DNA of 64,000 nt from Blastomussa wellsi (lineage: Eukaryota > Cnidaria > Anthozoa > Scleractinia > Plerogyridae): the NCBI GenBank assembly GCA_947652115.1, contig OX393574.1, positions 11,609,012 through 11,673,011 on the forward strand, written 5' to 3'. Each line of letters starts with the position of its first letter. The first letter of the stretch is position 1. Below, one piece after another: positions 42,883 to 52,535 of this stretch. The position numbers and the translations under genes are program-made. Below the pieces are notes generated by a model. That model saw only the letters and a program-made list of their open reading frames with translations, was not told the origin of the DNA and searched no databases.

Positions 42883-43237
42883 ACACTCTTTCTTTTTTAT
42901 AAGAATATATTTTATAAGAATATCGAGGCTGAAATAAACCCAAGGCTGAGATTTTTGAAAAGAATATAATTTTGTGTTGAAAATGTGCAAATACAATACA
43001 ATTGTCTTTCTCTAAACTAAAACCACAGCCCCCGGGACATAATAAACGATCGGTCTTCTATGAATGGTACTGTAAGACATGCAGCAAAACAGACATGAAC
43101 TAAACTGCAAAAAGTATCATGACAAATTCTTAATCTAAGAATATTCATAACAATATATTCAGCCTAAAATCGGCACAAAAATAAGAATATTCAGCCTGGG
43201 CCGGGAGAATAATATTCTTATAAAAAACAACGAGTGT
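42883..43237. mobile_element. AT-rich MITE (ACACTC ends), right copy
   Basis: Counterpart of 24061-24454, with two internal deletions. Beyond it, the shared sequence continues as ACTCTGTGCTTACTATAAACG to CATCAACAAA, then becomes unique. This is the ancestral right flank of the array. Confidence 0.7.
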
Positions 43238-43476
43238 ACTCTGTGCTTACTATAAACGACCATCAACAAATCCTTTGCAACCAAAGTGACCTCACATTAA
43301 AAGATGACAATAATTGACGGAATGACCAAATTTTTCCACGATTTACAATCTTTTATATAATAAGCCCAATTATGGTCACATTTTGATTAGTTCCCAGTAT
43401 GATCTATTAAAGGACACGCGATGACTGTTACATTTTTTTTTTTTATGACATAAAACGGATAGGTTATATGTTGCGG

Positions 43477-43618
43477 TGCGTCTGTTCAGTAATAGACCAC
43501 AGAAGACGTCAAATTGTGGAAAGAACATCAGTGAAACACTCGGCTATCGGCTCGCGTCCCGCCTTTTTGTTCTTACCACATTTTGAAGCCACCAACGATC
43601 TATTACTGAACTGACGCA
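43477..43618. mobile_element. Short fold-back MITE
   Basis: The ends TGCGTCTGTTCAGTAATAGA and, inverted, TGCGTCAGTTCAGTAATAGA enclose a 142 bp non-coding element. The region 43240-43476 holds nothing else recognisable. Confidence 0.65.
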
Positions 43619-43860
43619 AGGCAGCGTGCAATCAAAAAAGTACAACTAACTTCTAACTTGATAAGCACACAACCTTTCTAATCCACCATAAGAAAAAAGA
43701 TGGCGTATAAAAACACACATTCAGAATCGGCAAGAGAAATGTTTTTAGCACAAGGAACGACTTTCGTTAGACCATACCTTCCTATATACCCAGTGGGCTT
43801 TGTTTGGCTCGCAAGGTATTGTGGTAAAATGTACAGCCGCCATCTTTTTTCTTACGGTGG

Positions 43861-43915
43861 ATTGTGTCCTTCACTGCTTTTCTAATCTTTCAGATTCTTC
43901 AGCAGTAAAGGACTA
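43861..43915 (-). pseudogene. Partial duplicate of the neighbouring receptor's C-terminus
   Basis: ATTGTGTCCTTCACTGCTTTTCT followed by CAGCAGTAAAGGA repeats the plus-strand sequence that covers the last codons of the receptor at 43921. A second scrap (TAACTTGATAAGCACACAAC) lies at 43654-43677. These look like debris of a local tandem duplication. Confidence 0.65.
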
Positions 43916-43920
43916 AACCT

Positions 43921-44844
43921 CTAACTTGATAAACACAAAACCTTTCTAATTGTGTCCTTCACTGCTTTTCTCACTTCTCCGATTCTCCAGCAGTAAAGGA
44001 TCGGGTTAAGAGAGGAGTTTAACATAAGGATAGAAAATGTTAGTTCCCAAAGCAGAGATAGAGATGGCGAAATTTCAGTGAATGTGACTACAATGGTTGT
44101 TATACCAAATGGAAGATAACACACTAAAAATGTTATTTGCACCCACAGTGCACTGGAAACTGTGCGTCTGTATCTGGCAGTATTCAGTTGACTTCTTCTT
44201 TCGTTCGGTTGTTCATGGCGGGTGTGCTGTTGGACGTGAATTTGATGATGGCGGAGCATAAGATAAATTTTTGTATAGCAGAAGGTTGAGATTGCAACAC
44301 ACAGTAATAGTGAAATGCTAATGATACCCCAAGTAATAAGATGGTTGAAAAGATAGGTAATCGCAACTGCACTGCTAGCAAGCCAAAACAGAAGTACAAA
44401 GATTCGCACTCGCCTTAAAGTTACAAAGTTTTTGTATCTTAACCCCAACATCAGAGCGAGAAATCTGTCCACACTTATTGCGGTCAGAGTCAATGACGAT
44501 ACTCCACAAAAAACTACACCTTCAATTCCCATAAACAAATCAGCATAGTAACATTGTTCAGAGTTTTCTGAAGACATAAGAAGTGTGATGTACAAAGGCT
44601 CTGCAAGGAGTCCCACGCATAAATCGGTGCTTACAAGGGAACGGACTAAAAGTTTTGATGGCGGACGAAGGGGAGATACCTTTTGAAGAGCAAAAATGAT
44701 CAGAAGATTCCCCAGAAATGCAGTGATTGATATCAGAATATTAAATATTGAAAGAAATATAATTTGATGTGTTCCACTAATTCCCACCGTGCAAACGTCC
44801 TCTTGGATATGCGTGCTGTTTCCATCGACTGTACTGTTTGCCAT
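43921..44844 (-). CDS. Intronless rhodopsin-like GPCR, diverged family member
   Basis: A 307-residue class A receptor. The N-terminus MANSTVDGNSTHIQ carries two sequons. TM1 has GNLLII, TM2 has SLVSTDLCVGLLAEP and TM3 ends in SVDRFLAL, so the motif is DRF. TM5 ends in FCYTKIYLML, TM6 has CYLPFG, and TM7 has [11 protein letters not shown] with NPxxY intact. The TM4-TM5 loop is short and has no cysteine. It is the closest intact relative of the three pseudogene fragments at 10331, 24484 and 33650, which share the FWLASSA segment in TM4. It follows the array in the same orientation but is not part of a B unit. The start is the first ATG and matches the family start. Confidence 0.92.
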   Translation of the reverse strand: MANSTVDGNSTHIQEDVCTVGISGTHQIIFLSIFNILISITAFLGNLLIIFALQKVSPLRPPSKLLVRSLVSTDLCVGLLAEPLYITLLMSSENSEQCYYADLFMGIEGVVFCGVSSLTLTAISVDRFLALMLGLRYKNFVTLRRVRIFVLLFWLASSAVAITYLFNHLITWGIISISLLLCVAISTFCYTKIYLMLRHHQIHVQQHTRHEQPNERRSQLNTARYRRTVSSALWVQITFLVCYLPFGITTIVVTFTEISPSLSLLWELTFSILMLNSSLNPILYCWRIGEVRKAVKDTIRKVLCLSS

Positions 44845-46363
44845 TTGATCTGCGGAATGCCTCGTTCATGCAATTTGTGGACAGGTTATTCCAGTTTAAA
44901 TAACGCAGGTATTTTCTGAAGGTGATATTTTTTGTTGGGCGAATTAATCGTGTCAGGTCGATGTCAGGAGTTTTCCTTATTCGACACCACTCGCCAAAAA
45001 ATGCCTTCCTTTGCTTTAAGCTTGGAACGGCCGATGCTGTGATGAAAACAAGAAAAAAAGTCAATAGTGGCTTGTAAATTAGGACTATATACAACTTCTT
45101 GAAATTTTTCTTTCCATCATAATTTTAAACATTCCAATTTAGAAATTTTTCAAGTACTTGTCGTCGTCAGATAGTGCGCAAAAAGTTAGTTACTAAGCTG
45201 ATAAATTACCTGTTGAAACCCAGGAAAACAGGAAAATTCAATTCGGTAGAAATAGATGAACATACGAGAGAGCTGAATAATAGAATAACTACTATTTACT
45301 TAGGTGTGTTCTAGATTATTCGACGTTATCGATATTTGCATGAAATGTTATGATTTATGAATGTGTGAATTACTTCCCCATACAAAAAAATATAATTTAA
45401 TTTTATTGGGAATTTTTTGTGTTGTTGTTATCTTTTCAGAAGTGACACAATCCATAAGTCATAAGATTATTGCTCAGTTGTTATTAAGTGGATATTTACT
45501 CGCCATTACGAATGATAGACACTTCAATTTTATTATTTCTGTATTTGGATTTCTTAAAAACCAATAAAAAAATTAAAGCTCCGTTGTTAGGCATGGCTAA
45601 ATCTATAAACTGCCTAACAATTAATGTCATATTTTGAAGCTTTTCAGGAAGCAGATAGGCCGGAAATTAAATGCTTTTCTTTTCTCTAGATAACTTTTGG
45701 CCGTTTAGCTGCGGATTTAAGAAATCGGGGAGATGCGATTTTGTGGAGCAATTTCAGATGTAATGAAAAATTTAAGACAACGTGTTCTCCAGATTATTTA
45801 CACATAAATGTTGACAGGAAAAAAATGTGCGAAACGGTTAACATGGTTAATCATAATAATGATTTTAGCATTAAAGCTGATTAGAAATTTTAATGGCAAA
45901 TTATATTTCATCTGCAATCTTTGCATGATTATTTTCCTTGAGCCAAACATTCCGAGTTAGTTTTCTTGTGATGGCGTGAATAACAATCATTAGCTGTACG
46001 ATAACAGTGATCCTTGTAAAATAACCGGTATTGTGCTTTGTAAACTGAATGCGAGAGTCATGATCGCGAGAACATTTTTACAACAATGGATCATTTCGTG
46101 TAAACCACATTTGCAAACAGCAAGCCATTTCATGCTCCTACAAACAACGCGAATTGCTTGCTTGTTGAATTGAAGGCTGTAAGATGACTTCCGCCAGAGG
46201 CATGTTTCGTTTTCTCTGTAGTGAGGTCGACTGAATTCTGTGAAACAGCCTGTAATCCCATAACGCTAGATTTGTGAATGTTAGAATGCGATTTATCGCC
46301 TATTTTAATTTAAGAGAAATTGGCGGTCTTCCTAATAATTTGACTCATTGTAAATTAAATTTA
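44845..46363. other. Intergenic, nothing recognised
   Basis: AT-rich DNA between the receptor and the LTR element. Two open frames (44777-45094 minus and 45361-45567 plus) show no recognisable domain or repeat partner and are not supported. Confidence 0.5.
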
Positions 46364-46368
46364 TTCTC

Positions 46369-46531
46369 TGTGACAATCCTTATGACTTCAAGGAACGACA
46401 AGAACAGCGTAAACTCAACTCAACTTTAATGTCGGCCATGAGGACCGCATCGACTCAGGAAAACTACATTACTTGTGAGCCCGCACTCTAACTCAGCAGC
46501 ATTGCAACATAATGTCACGCATATTGTCACA
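46369..46531 (-). repeat. 3' LTR
   Basis: A 163 bp copy downstream of Gag-Pol on the minus strand, bounded by the inverted ends TGTGACAAT and ATTGTCACA. At 163 bp it is short for a gypsy-type LTR. Confidence 0.93.
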
Positions 46532-46545
46532 TCTTTCCTCTCTTC
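46532..46545 (-). promoter_or_regulatory. Polypurine tract
   Basis: On the minus strand GAAGAGAGGAAAGA directly precedes the 3' LTR. This is the expected primer for plus-strand DNA synthesis. Confidence 0.8.
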
Positions 46546-46620
46546 AAAAAAATAAGCAACAACGGGCACGATATATTATAAACACAAACACAGTTAGAAC
46601 ATCTTAATATGTCATGAAAC

Positions 46621-49600
46621 CTAAACATAGTCCTGAAAGCGTTTCGGCATACGAATAGTTCTTCCTGATCTGGTACATGTCACAGGTGTTGCCTGTAAGC
46701 TTTCAGAGGGCACAGGGAAAGAGCCTTGGGCTTGCTCTAGCGGTTCGGAGCTACTGTGAGCCTCCTCTGAGGTTGATGGCTGCATCTTTTTAGTGGGTAA
46801 GGATATGGCCTGTTCGAACTTTCGTGGTGATGATTCACTGGTCATCACCAGGTGCCTTCGGTTTCTTATATACACTTTGCCTTGTACATCTACTTCATAA
46901 GAACGAGGTGCAACTTGCTTTATTACAGTTGCTTTCTTCCACAATTTTTCTCTGTCAGTCGGTAATGGCCTCATACGAACGGTGTCATCTGATTGCAGGT
47001 TACCTAATTCTTTTGTCCCTTTGTTGTAATAGTGTTCTTGATACGACTTTCTTTCTTTTAATTTCTCCTCAGTACCTTCCACGATTTTGGGTTGGAGCAG
47101 TTTTCCAGCCGTCGGCAGTAGTGTCTTTGTTCGTCTCCCAAACAATCTTTGAACTGGCGAGGTTCCAATGCTTGCTGATGGCGTATTGCGCCAATCAAGA
47201 ATGGCAAGATATGGGTCTTGGCCGCTTGCCTTTGCCTTGGTTAGTAGTTTTTTTGCTGACTTGACTGCATTTTCAATCTTCCCATTTGACTGGGGGTAAT
47301 GGGGCGATGATGTTTGGTGGTCAAATTGCCAATCTGATGCAAATTCTTGGAACTCCCTTGACGAAAACTGCGACCCATTGTCACTATAAAGCGTGTCTGG
47401 TATGCCGTGGCGTGCAAACTGACTCTTGAGGGAGGTGATGACGGTGCTCGCATTGGTGGCAGGTAGTGGATTCAGCTCAAAGTAATCTGACCAATAGTCT
47501 ACGATGATGAGCCATTCTTTGTTATTGAAAGTGAAGAGGTCTACTGCTACATGCGACCAAGGGCGTTTGGGAGGATCATGAGGTATAAGAGGCTCTTTCT
47601 GCTGGTTCTTCTGGTAGCTGTTGCATGTATCGCATTTGCCAATGGAGTCCTTGATTTCAGCTGACATACCAGGCCAAAATAGCACATCAAGTGCTTTTCG
47701 CAAACAACCTTCTATGCCAATGTGACTTGAGTGGACTTTCTTTACCATCAGTGGTCTAAGCGCTGCAGGGACGATCACTCGATTCCCTTTGAAAAGAATA
47801 CCATCTTGAATGGTAAGTTCTTCTTTAAAGTGGAAGTAGTTCCTGATTTCACCTGGTACTTCTTCTTTCTTATCAGGCCAACCAACCTTAATGATATGTT
47901 TCAGCTTCAGCAAAGAATCATCCTGTTCAGTTTTCTCCCGAAGATCAGCAAGACGTTCAGCTGTGATTGGCAGGAACTCGACCATGTCAATTTCTTCCAT
48001 GCACTTGATTAAATATTCTTCTTGTCGTACTGCAAATACATCACAAATGTTCTTCTCTGGAACAGGTTCATTGACAAGATAGGCACGAATGTTCTCCAAG
48101 GGCTTGTGATCTGTTTGGACAGTAATTTCCCTTCCATACACATACTGATCAAAACGGATACAACCATGAACGATACTGAGCAACTCCTTTTCTATCTGCG
48201 CGTAATTCTTCTCAGTGTTTGTTAATGCTCTTGAGCTGAAAGCTACAGGCTGACCTTCTTGCATTATTACAGCGCCGAGGCCAGACTCAGATGCATCACA
48301 CTGCAAAGTTACTTCTTTAGTGTTGTCGAAATACCTCAGAACAGGTTCTCTTGTGATCAGCTGCTTCACGTGGTTTAATGCAGTGTCGTGTGCATCATCC
48401 CAATGCCATTCCACATCTCTATCAAGCAGGCGTCTCAATGGTTCTGTCACATCAGAAAGGTGTGGGAGAAATTTTCCAAGGTAGGTGATCATTCCAAGCA
48501 GTCTTTGCAACGACTGTTTATCGGCTGGGGTGGGCATCTTCGAAATTGCTTTCAATTTGTTTGGATCAGGCTTCAAACCATCTGGAGATAGCAAGTGGCC
48601 AATGTACGGTACTTCTTGCTTTCTTAACTGTAACTTCTTCGGATTGAGTTTGATGTTCTTCTCGCGACAACGCTCAAGGAGGGCAACTAAGTTCCTATCA
48701 TGATCCTGGACTGCACTTTCATAAGTATCACCTTCACCCACGCAGAGTATATCATCTACTATGTCTTCGATACCATTGAGATTCTGGAGGCTTTCATGAA
48801 TTCGACGCTGATACTCTTCGGGCGCGGTCTTTACACCAAATGGAAGGCGGAGCCAGCGAAAACGACCGAAGGGTGTGTTGAAGGTTGTAAGATACGATGA
48901 ATCTGTGTCTAGTTCCACCTGCCAGAATCCGTTCTTGGCGTCTAAAACAGAGAACACTTTGGCTTTGCTCAGCCTGGTTGCCACATCTTCAATTGTTGGA
49001 AGTGGATAATGGGATCTCAGCAGAGCTTTGTTTAGGTCTTGTGGGTCTATACAGATTCTTAACTTCCCTGGCTTGTTGACTAAAACTAAGCTGGACACCC
49101 ACTTGGTAGGCTCTGTCACTGGAGTGATAATGCCTTCTTTAACTAGCTTGTCTAGTTCTTCTTTCAAACGGTCTCTAAGAGCTACAGGAACTTTTCTGGG
49201 TGGGTGCACTACCGGCCTGACAGTTTCATCAACTTCCATATGATACAGCCCATCCATGCACCCTAAGCCTTCAAACACATCACTGTATTCTTTCAAAATC
49301 CATTCTTCACTAAGAACACTAGGTGAAGTTTGTAAATGGTCATTAACAGATTTTACAATTTCAGGGCAAGTACTGTCAGACACCATCACCTTGATAAAGT
49401 TCAGTTCCTGACATGTTTGAGCGCCTAACAATGGCTTGACATTCTTATCAACAACAAAGAAATCAACATCTTTGGTTACTTCACCTTTGGTACATCTGAG
49501 AGTGCACTTTCCAAGTGGATACATAGTAGATCCATTATACATCTTTAGTGTTGCAGAAGTTTTCTTCAAATACAAATCTGTTGGATCTTCCAAAATACTT

Positions 49601-50595
49601 GAAAATTCCTTCAGAGGAAGGAGGTTGCAGGTTGCACCACAATCAAGTTGAAATGTCACATCTTTAGAGTTGTTTACACGCATGGTTGTAAACAATTGTT
49701 TAGGATAAGACTTTGTGTTTTCAACAGCATTGTGTGTAACAGCATCAATAGTATACTCTTCGAATGGGCATTGGTCAGAATTATCAACATAATGCAACTT
49801 CTGGTCCGCATGGGACTTCTCACTCAGCCTCTTACCCGCTAGACACTTTACTGCAAAATGATCATTTTTTCCGCATCTGTTGCACCGCTGGCCATATGCA
49901 GGGCACTTCATCCTATCTCTTACATGCCTTCTACCACAGAATTTGCAATCAATGTGCTCACCGCCGTTCGCCGGTGTCTTTCCTCCAGATTTCTCATTTG
50001 TGGTTCTTTCATTCTTGCTTCTCAACTCGTTGACTTCCTGAATATTTTGCATTTGCTTTAACTGACTTTGGGTTGCCTCAGCAGCTCTAGAAATTTCTAA
50101 AGCCTTCGCAAGAGTCAAGTCCGGGACTCGTAACAGACGTTCTCTCACGTGATTATCACTAACTCCCAGGACAATGCGATCACGGATCAACGAATCTTTC
50201 AAATCTCGAAATTCACAATTTTCAGCCATATTTCGTAAGACCGTAGCGTACTTATCAATAGACTCACCACTTTCCTGACCTCGTGAAAAGAATAGGTACC
50301 TTTCATAGATGGTGTTCTTCCGGGGTTCGCAAAACTTCTCGAACTGTTCTAAAACTTTGTCGATTTTGACTTCGTCCCCCTCGCTGTCCCACGTAAATGT
50401 GTTGTAAACATCCAAAGCTTCATCTCCAATCACAGTCAAAATGGTGGCTACCCGGATTGCATCATCTTTATCAGCTACCCCAGTAGCTAATTCGTAGTTG
50501 CTCCACTTTTGCTTGAATCGTTTCCAATTTTGCGAAGAATTTCCTATCGAAAGTTGCAAAGGCTGCGGTGGCGGGAAAAATTGACGTTCCGCCAT
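46621..50595 (-). CDS. Gag-Pol polyprotein of the gypsy-type retrotransposon
   Basis: The frame extends to 50664, but the start MAERQF at 50595 suits a Gag N-terminus better than the hydrophobic stretch before it. Numbered on the longer 1347-residue frame: Gag about 24-230; two zinc knuckles 240-274, the second CNRCGKNDHFAVKC; a protease with D341-C342-G343, where DTG or DSG is usual; reverse transcriptase with LDAKNG (D575) and IVDD (D637, D638); RNase H with D790, E827 and D852; integrase with H978, H981, C1011 and C1014, then D1042, D1095 and E1131 (an exact D-x35-E). A GPY/F-like region precedes the C-terminus and there is no chromodomain. After HKPLENI (residue 859) the protein jumps to RAYL. 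Related elements have a further few dozen residues here, ending in a DxLSR motif with the last RNase H aspartate, so an in-frame deletion is likely. No stop codon or frameshift is present. Confidence 0.9.
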   Translation of the reverse strand: MAERQFFPPPQPLQLSIGNSSQNWKRFKQKWSNYELATGVADKDDAIRVATILTVIGDEALDVYNTFTWDSEGDEVKIDKVLEQFEKFCEPRKNTIYERYLFFSRGQESGESIDKYATVLRNMAENCEFRDLKDSLIRDRIVLGVSDNHVRERLLRVPDLTLAKALEISRAAEATQSQLKQMQNIQEVNELRSKNERTTNEKSGGKTPANGGEHIDCKFCGRRHVRDRMKCPAYGQRCNRCGKNDHFAVKCLAGKRLSEKSHADQKLHYVDNSDQCPFEEYTIDAVTHNAVENTKSYPKQLFTTMRVNNSKDVTFQLDCGATCNLLPLKEFSSILEDPTDLYLKKTSATLKMYNGSTMYPLGKCTLRCTKGEVTKDVDFFVVDKNVKPLLGAQTCQELNFIKVMVSDSTCPEIVKSVNDHLQTSPSVLSEEWILKEYSDVFEGLGCMDGLYHMEVDETVRPVVHPPRKVPVALRDRLKEELDKLVKEGIITPVTEPTKWVSSLVLVNKPGKLRICIDPQDLNKALLRSHYPLPTIEDVATRLSKAKVFSVLDAKNGFWQVELDTDSSYLTTFNTPFGRFRWLRLPFGVKTAPEEYQRRIHESLQNLNGIEDIVDDILCVGEGDTYESAVQDHDRNLVALLERCREKNIKLNPKKLQLRKQEVPYIGHLLSPDGLKPDPNKLKAISKMPTPADKQSLQRLLGMITYLGKFLPHLSDVTEPLRRLLDRDVEWHWDDAHDTALNHVKQLITREPVLRYFDNTKEVTLQCDASESGLGAVIMQEGQPVAFSSRALTNTEKNYAQIEKELLSIVHGCIRFDQYVYGREITVQTDHKPLENIRAYLVNEPVPEKNICDVFAVRQEEYLIKCMEEIDMVEFLPITAERLADLREKTEQDDSLLKLKHIIKVGWPDKKEEVPGEIRNYFHFKEELTIQDGILFKGNRVIVPAALRPLMVKKVHSSHIGIEGCLRKALDVLFWPGMSAEIKDSIGKCDTCNSYQKNQQKEPLIPHDPPKRPWSHVAVDLFTFNNKEWLIIVDYWSDYFELNPLPATNASTVITSLKSQFARHGIPDTLYSDNGSQFSSREFQEFASDWQFDHQTSSPHYPQSNGKIENAVKSAKKLLTKAKASGQDPYLAILDWRNTPSASIGTSPVQRLFGRRTKTLLPTAGKLLQPKIVEGTEEKLKERKSYQEHYYNKGTKELGNLQSDDTVRMRPLPTDREKLWKKATVIKQVAPRSYEVDVQGKVYIRNRRHLVMTSESSPRKFEQAISLPTKKMQPSTSEEAHSSSEPLEQAQGSFPVPSESLQATPVTCTRSGRTIRMPKRFQDYV

Positions 50596-50687
50596 TACTG
50601 ACAACGTGGGACCGACTTGCGTGAAGAGCAACAAACCAGTGAATCCAGGAAAGAAATATTCCACAAGTAACAGTTAAATCCAACTAT

Positions 50688-50705
50688 CCGCCACTTCTGA
50701 CACCA
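50688..50705 (-). promoter_or_regulatory. Primer-binding site
   Basis: On the minus strand TGGTGTCAGAAGTGGCGG follows the 5' LTR directly. TGG complements a tRNA CCA end, so a tRNA ending CCACTTCTGACACCA would prime reverse transcription. I do not assign the tRNA. Confidence 0.75.
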
Positions 50706-50868
50706 TGTGACAATCCTTATGACTTCAAGGAACGACAAGAACAGCGTAAACTCAACTCAACTTTAATGTCGGCCATGAGGACCGCATCGACTCAGGAAAA
50801 CTACATTACTTGTGAGCCCGCACTCTAACTCAGCAGCATTGCAACATAATGTCACGCATATTGTCACA
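50706..50868 (-). repeat. 5' LTR
   Basis: Identical by eye to the other LTR. It is upstream of Gag-Pol on the minus strand and should hold the promoter; no TATA box stands out. Confidence 0.93.
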
Positions 50869-50873
50869 TTCTC

Positions 50874-51854
50874 TCACCTCGGTTTCCTATTTGTATCGTC
50901 AATTAAGAACGGCGCGCATGTATATTCTATTCAAACTCAACAACGAAGGCTAAATCTTCTATAATGCAAATTAATGTTGTTTACATGATGATAGCCGAGA
51001 AATGTTGATAAGACGATGATAGCCGAGAAAAGGCTTCCAGGTCGTGAGAAAAGTCAATAAGGCAGCGAAAGAAGGAAGTCATCTCTTGTCCATGCACTCG
51101 CAACAAAGTTTATTCTGAGAAACCTTTTATAACTTTTCGCCACAACGCAATATGGAGAATAACGTCAAACCGAACACAGTCATTTGCAGTTATATTTAAC
51201 GAATGAAATAAATTGATGGAACACATTTATTGAACATGATGCATACTTTATATCGATTAATACAAAGTTTGGAGGGTACTAACCTTAATTTAATTATTCA
51301 ATGATTAAGAAACGCCGCGTTTATACCTTAAAGACAAAGACCATTGATCATAGATAAATATAGTGTCATCGTTAATTTAAATGAAACAGCTGAATATAAA
51401 ATTGCTCGCTTTACTATAAAATTACACATAATATAATAAAGACTAATTTTTAATTATTTCATAACTGGACACAATAATACGTTCAAGGCCAGCAATTATC
51501 TCTTGTGGCAAGTTCATATGAAGAAAAGGTAGACTCATCAGATGGTACAAGGAGTTCGGCCAGATTTGCTTCTCTGTAGCAACTCACATTTAGTGTAGGT
51601 AGCCACCTTTACAATTTATGATATTTTCATAACCGGGCACAATCATGATGCAATAACAAGAATTGTTAAACAAATAATTTTTTGAGTAAAACATACTTTC
51701 ACAAGTTCTCCAGGTTTCTTTTTTTAATATCACTATACAAAGCAAACTTCAAGAATATGAAAATCGCTTTCATCTTTTTTTCTTATATCTGAGATATAAG
51801 AATATGAAACAGCGAATATGGCTTCTTGAAAGGGCCCTTGTAGTTACTTGTAGG
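50874..51854. other. Intergenic, nothing recognised
   Basis: AT-rich DNA. GATGATAGCCGAGAA occurs twice in close succession near 50987-51027. No gene is supported. Confidence 0.5.
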
Positions 51855-52535
51855 TCGACTCTGGTCATACCATATGGAAGATAACAGGCTAAAAATATTA
51901 TTTGTACACAGTGCACTGGACACCGTGCGTCTGTAGTTTGCAGCCTTCAGTTGACTTTCTTCTTCATTCGGTTGCTCTTGGTGGCGATCGTCATGAACAT
52001 GAAATTGATAATGGCGGAGTGTGAGATATATTTTTGTTTAGCAGAAGGTTGTGGCTACAACACACAGAAACAGTGAAATGCTGTTGACGGCGTTAGCGAT
52101 AGGCTCGTTGTACAGATATGTAAGTGCAATGGCAATGCTTGAAAGCCAAAACAGATCACAAAGATTCGTGCCCGCCGCAAAGTTACAACCAGACGGTAAC
52201 TCAACCCCAACACCAGGGCAAGAAGTCTGCCCACACTTATTGCGGTCAAAGTTAATATGGATACTCCACAGAAAACTACAGTTGCAATTGCAAGAAAGAG
52301 GTCAGCATAGCCACATTGTGCAGAATTTTCCGGAGACATTAAATATAGGATAAAAATAGGCGGTATAACGAGGCCTACGCATAGATTGATAGTAGCAAGA
52401 AAACTGAAGAGACCTTTTGAAGAGCGACGATGATCAGAAAATTTACCAGAAATGCGGTTATAAATATAAGAATATTAAATATCGTAAAAAAATATAATTT
52501 GATGTCTTCCATTAGCTTCCACAGAGCACGGGTTT
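51855..52535 (-). pseudogene. GPCR pseudogene, TM1 to TM6
   Basis: On the minus strand the part 52339-52055 encodes ENSAQCGYADLFLAIATVVF, then SVGRLLALVLGLSYR and TLRRARIFVICFGF, the TM2-loop to TM4 part of a relative of the 43921 receptor. The D of the DRL/DRF motif is glycine. Upstream, TM1-TM2 is present in other frames with deletions (to about 52535). Downstream, the frame breaks after TM4, and TM5-TM6 is recognisable at DNA level to about 51855 (the CYLPYG-like codons). TM7 is missing. It is clearly dead. Confidence 0.8.

Larger units (their letters stand above)
46369..50868 (-). mobile_element. Complete gypsy-type (Ty3) LTR retrotransposon, 4.5 kb
   Basis: Two 163 bp LTRs (46369-46531 and 50706-50868) look identical base for base. 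They start TGTGACAAT and end ATTGTCACA, a 9 bp inverted terminus. The target duplication TTCTC lies at 46364-46368 and 50869-50873. The internal region encodes a single Gag-Pol frame on the minus strand, with a primer-binding site and a polypurine tract in the right places. The domain order protease, reverse transcriptase, RNase H, integrase is that of Ty3/gypsy elements. Identical LTRs and a perfect target duplication indicate a recent insertion. An internal deletion in Pol (see the CDS) suggests this copy may depend on others. Confidence 0.93.

Noticed and set aside
45361..45567. Small plus-strand gene of 68 codons
   Set aside because: Hydrophobic by AT-rich composition, no partner or motif, no splice context.
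46824..50061. Many plus-strand frames across the LTR element
   Set aside because: All are antisense shadows of the Gag-Pol frame.
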